Assembly (NCBI GenBank): GCA_018400515.1
Contig: JAGYMR010000165.1
Location: 1-6,237, forward strand
DNA: 6,237 nt
Direction of reading: 5' to 3'
Source: Tangfeifania sp.
GTDB taxonomy: Bacteria; Bacteroidota; Bacteroidia; Bacteroidales; Prolixibacteraceae
How positions within the stretch are numbered: the stretch's first letter is position 1; every line of letters begins with the position of its first letter. The notes below the pieces were generated by a model. It searched no databases and was not told where the DNA came from. It was given only the letters and a program-made list of their open reading frames with translations. Positions 6,217-6,237 of this stretch are shown in pieces. Position numbers and translations under genes: made by a program.

Positions 6217-6237
6217 CCATTGATGTAGGTGTAAATG

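Noticed and set aside
6235..6237. ATG at the right edge as the start of a divergent gene
   Set aside because: Only the three bases are visible, so no coding content can be judged.

Overview
The window carries a compact choline-to-glycine-betaine module from a bacterium that is most likely a member of the Bacteroidota. That placement rests on a Bacteroidota-type -7 promoter box (TATCTTTG, fitting TAnnTTTG) upstream of betB, on the lack of a Shine-Dalgarno sequence before betB and betA, and on AT-rich spacers between genes of moderate GC. It is an inference; no marker gene is present.

Layout from left to right: an AT-rich then abruptly GC-rich non-coding stretch (1-343); a TetR-family regulator resembling BetI on the + strand (344-955), ending at a hairpin terminator; then three genes on the - strand, read right to left: betB (betaine aldehyde dehydrogenase, 6013-4541), betA (choline dehydrogenase, 4530-2914) and a sodium:solute symporter (2692-1082). 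BetB and betA are 10 bases apart and clearly form one operon. The symporter follows after a 221-base gap that holds a hairpin and a possible 20-codon leader ORF overlapping the symporter start. The regulator converges on the symporter from the far end of the cluster.

How the genes work together: the symporter probably imports choline with Na+, BetA oxidises choline to betaine aldehyde, and BetB oxidises that to glycine betaine, an osmoprotectant. The TetR protein is the obvious candidate for choline-responsive control. The most notable point is that the symporter is not the BCCT-type BetT usual beside bet genes in Proteobacteria. It is a close relative of the animal high-affinity choline transporter CHT1 (SLC5A7), sharing long blocks recalled from that family.

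Other points worth checking are the uORF and Shine-Dalgarno hairpin in the symporter leader, a 7-mer (TTAATGA) that occurs only in the three upstream regions, a betB leader with competing stems, and a betB start that a naive caller would place upstream, inside its own promoter. I see no mobile element, CRISPR array, tRNA or rRNA.
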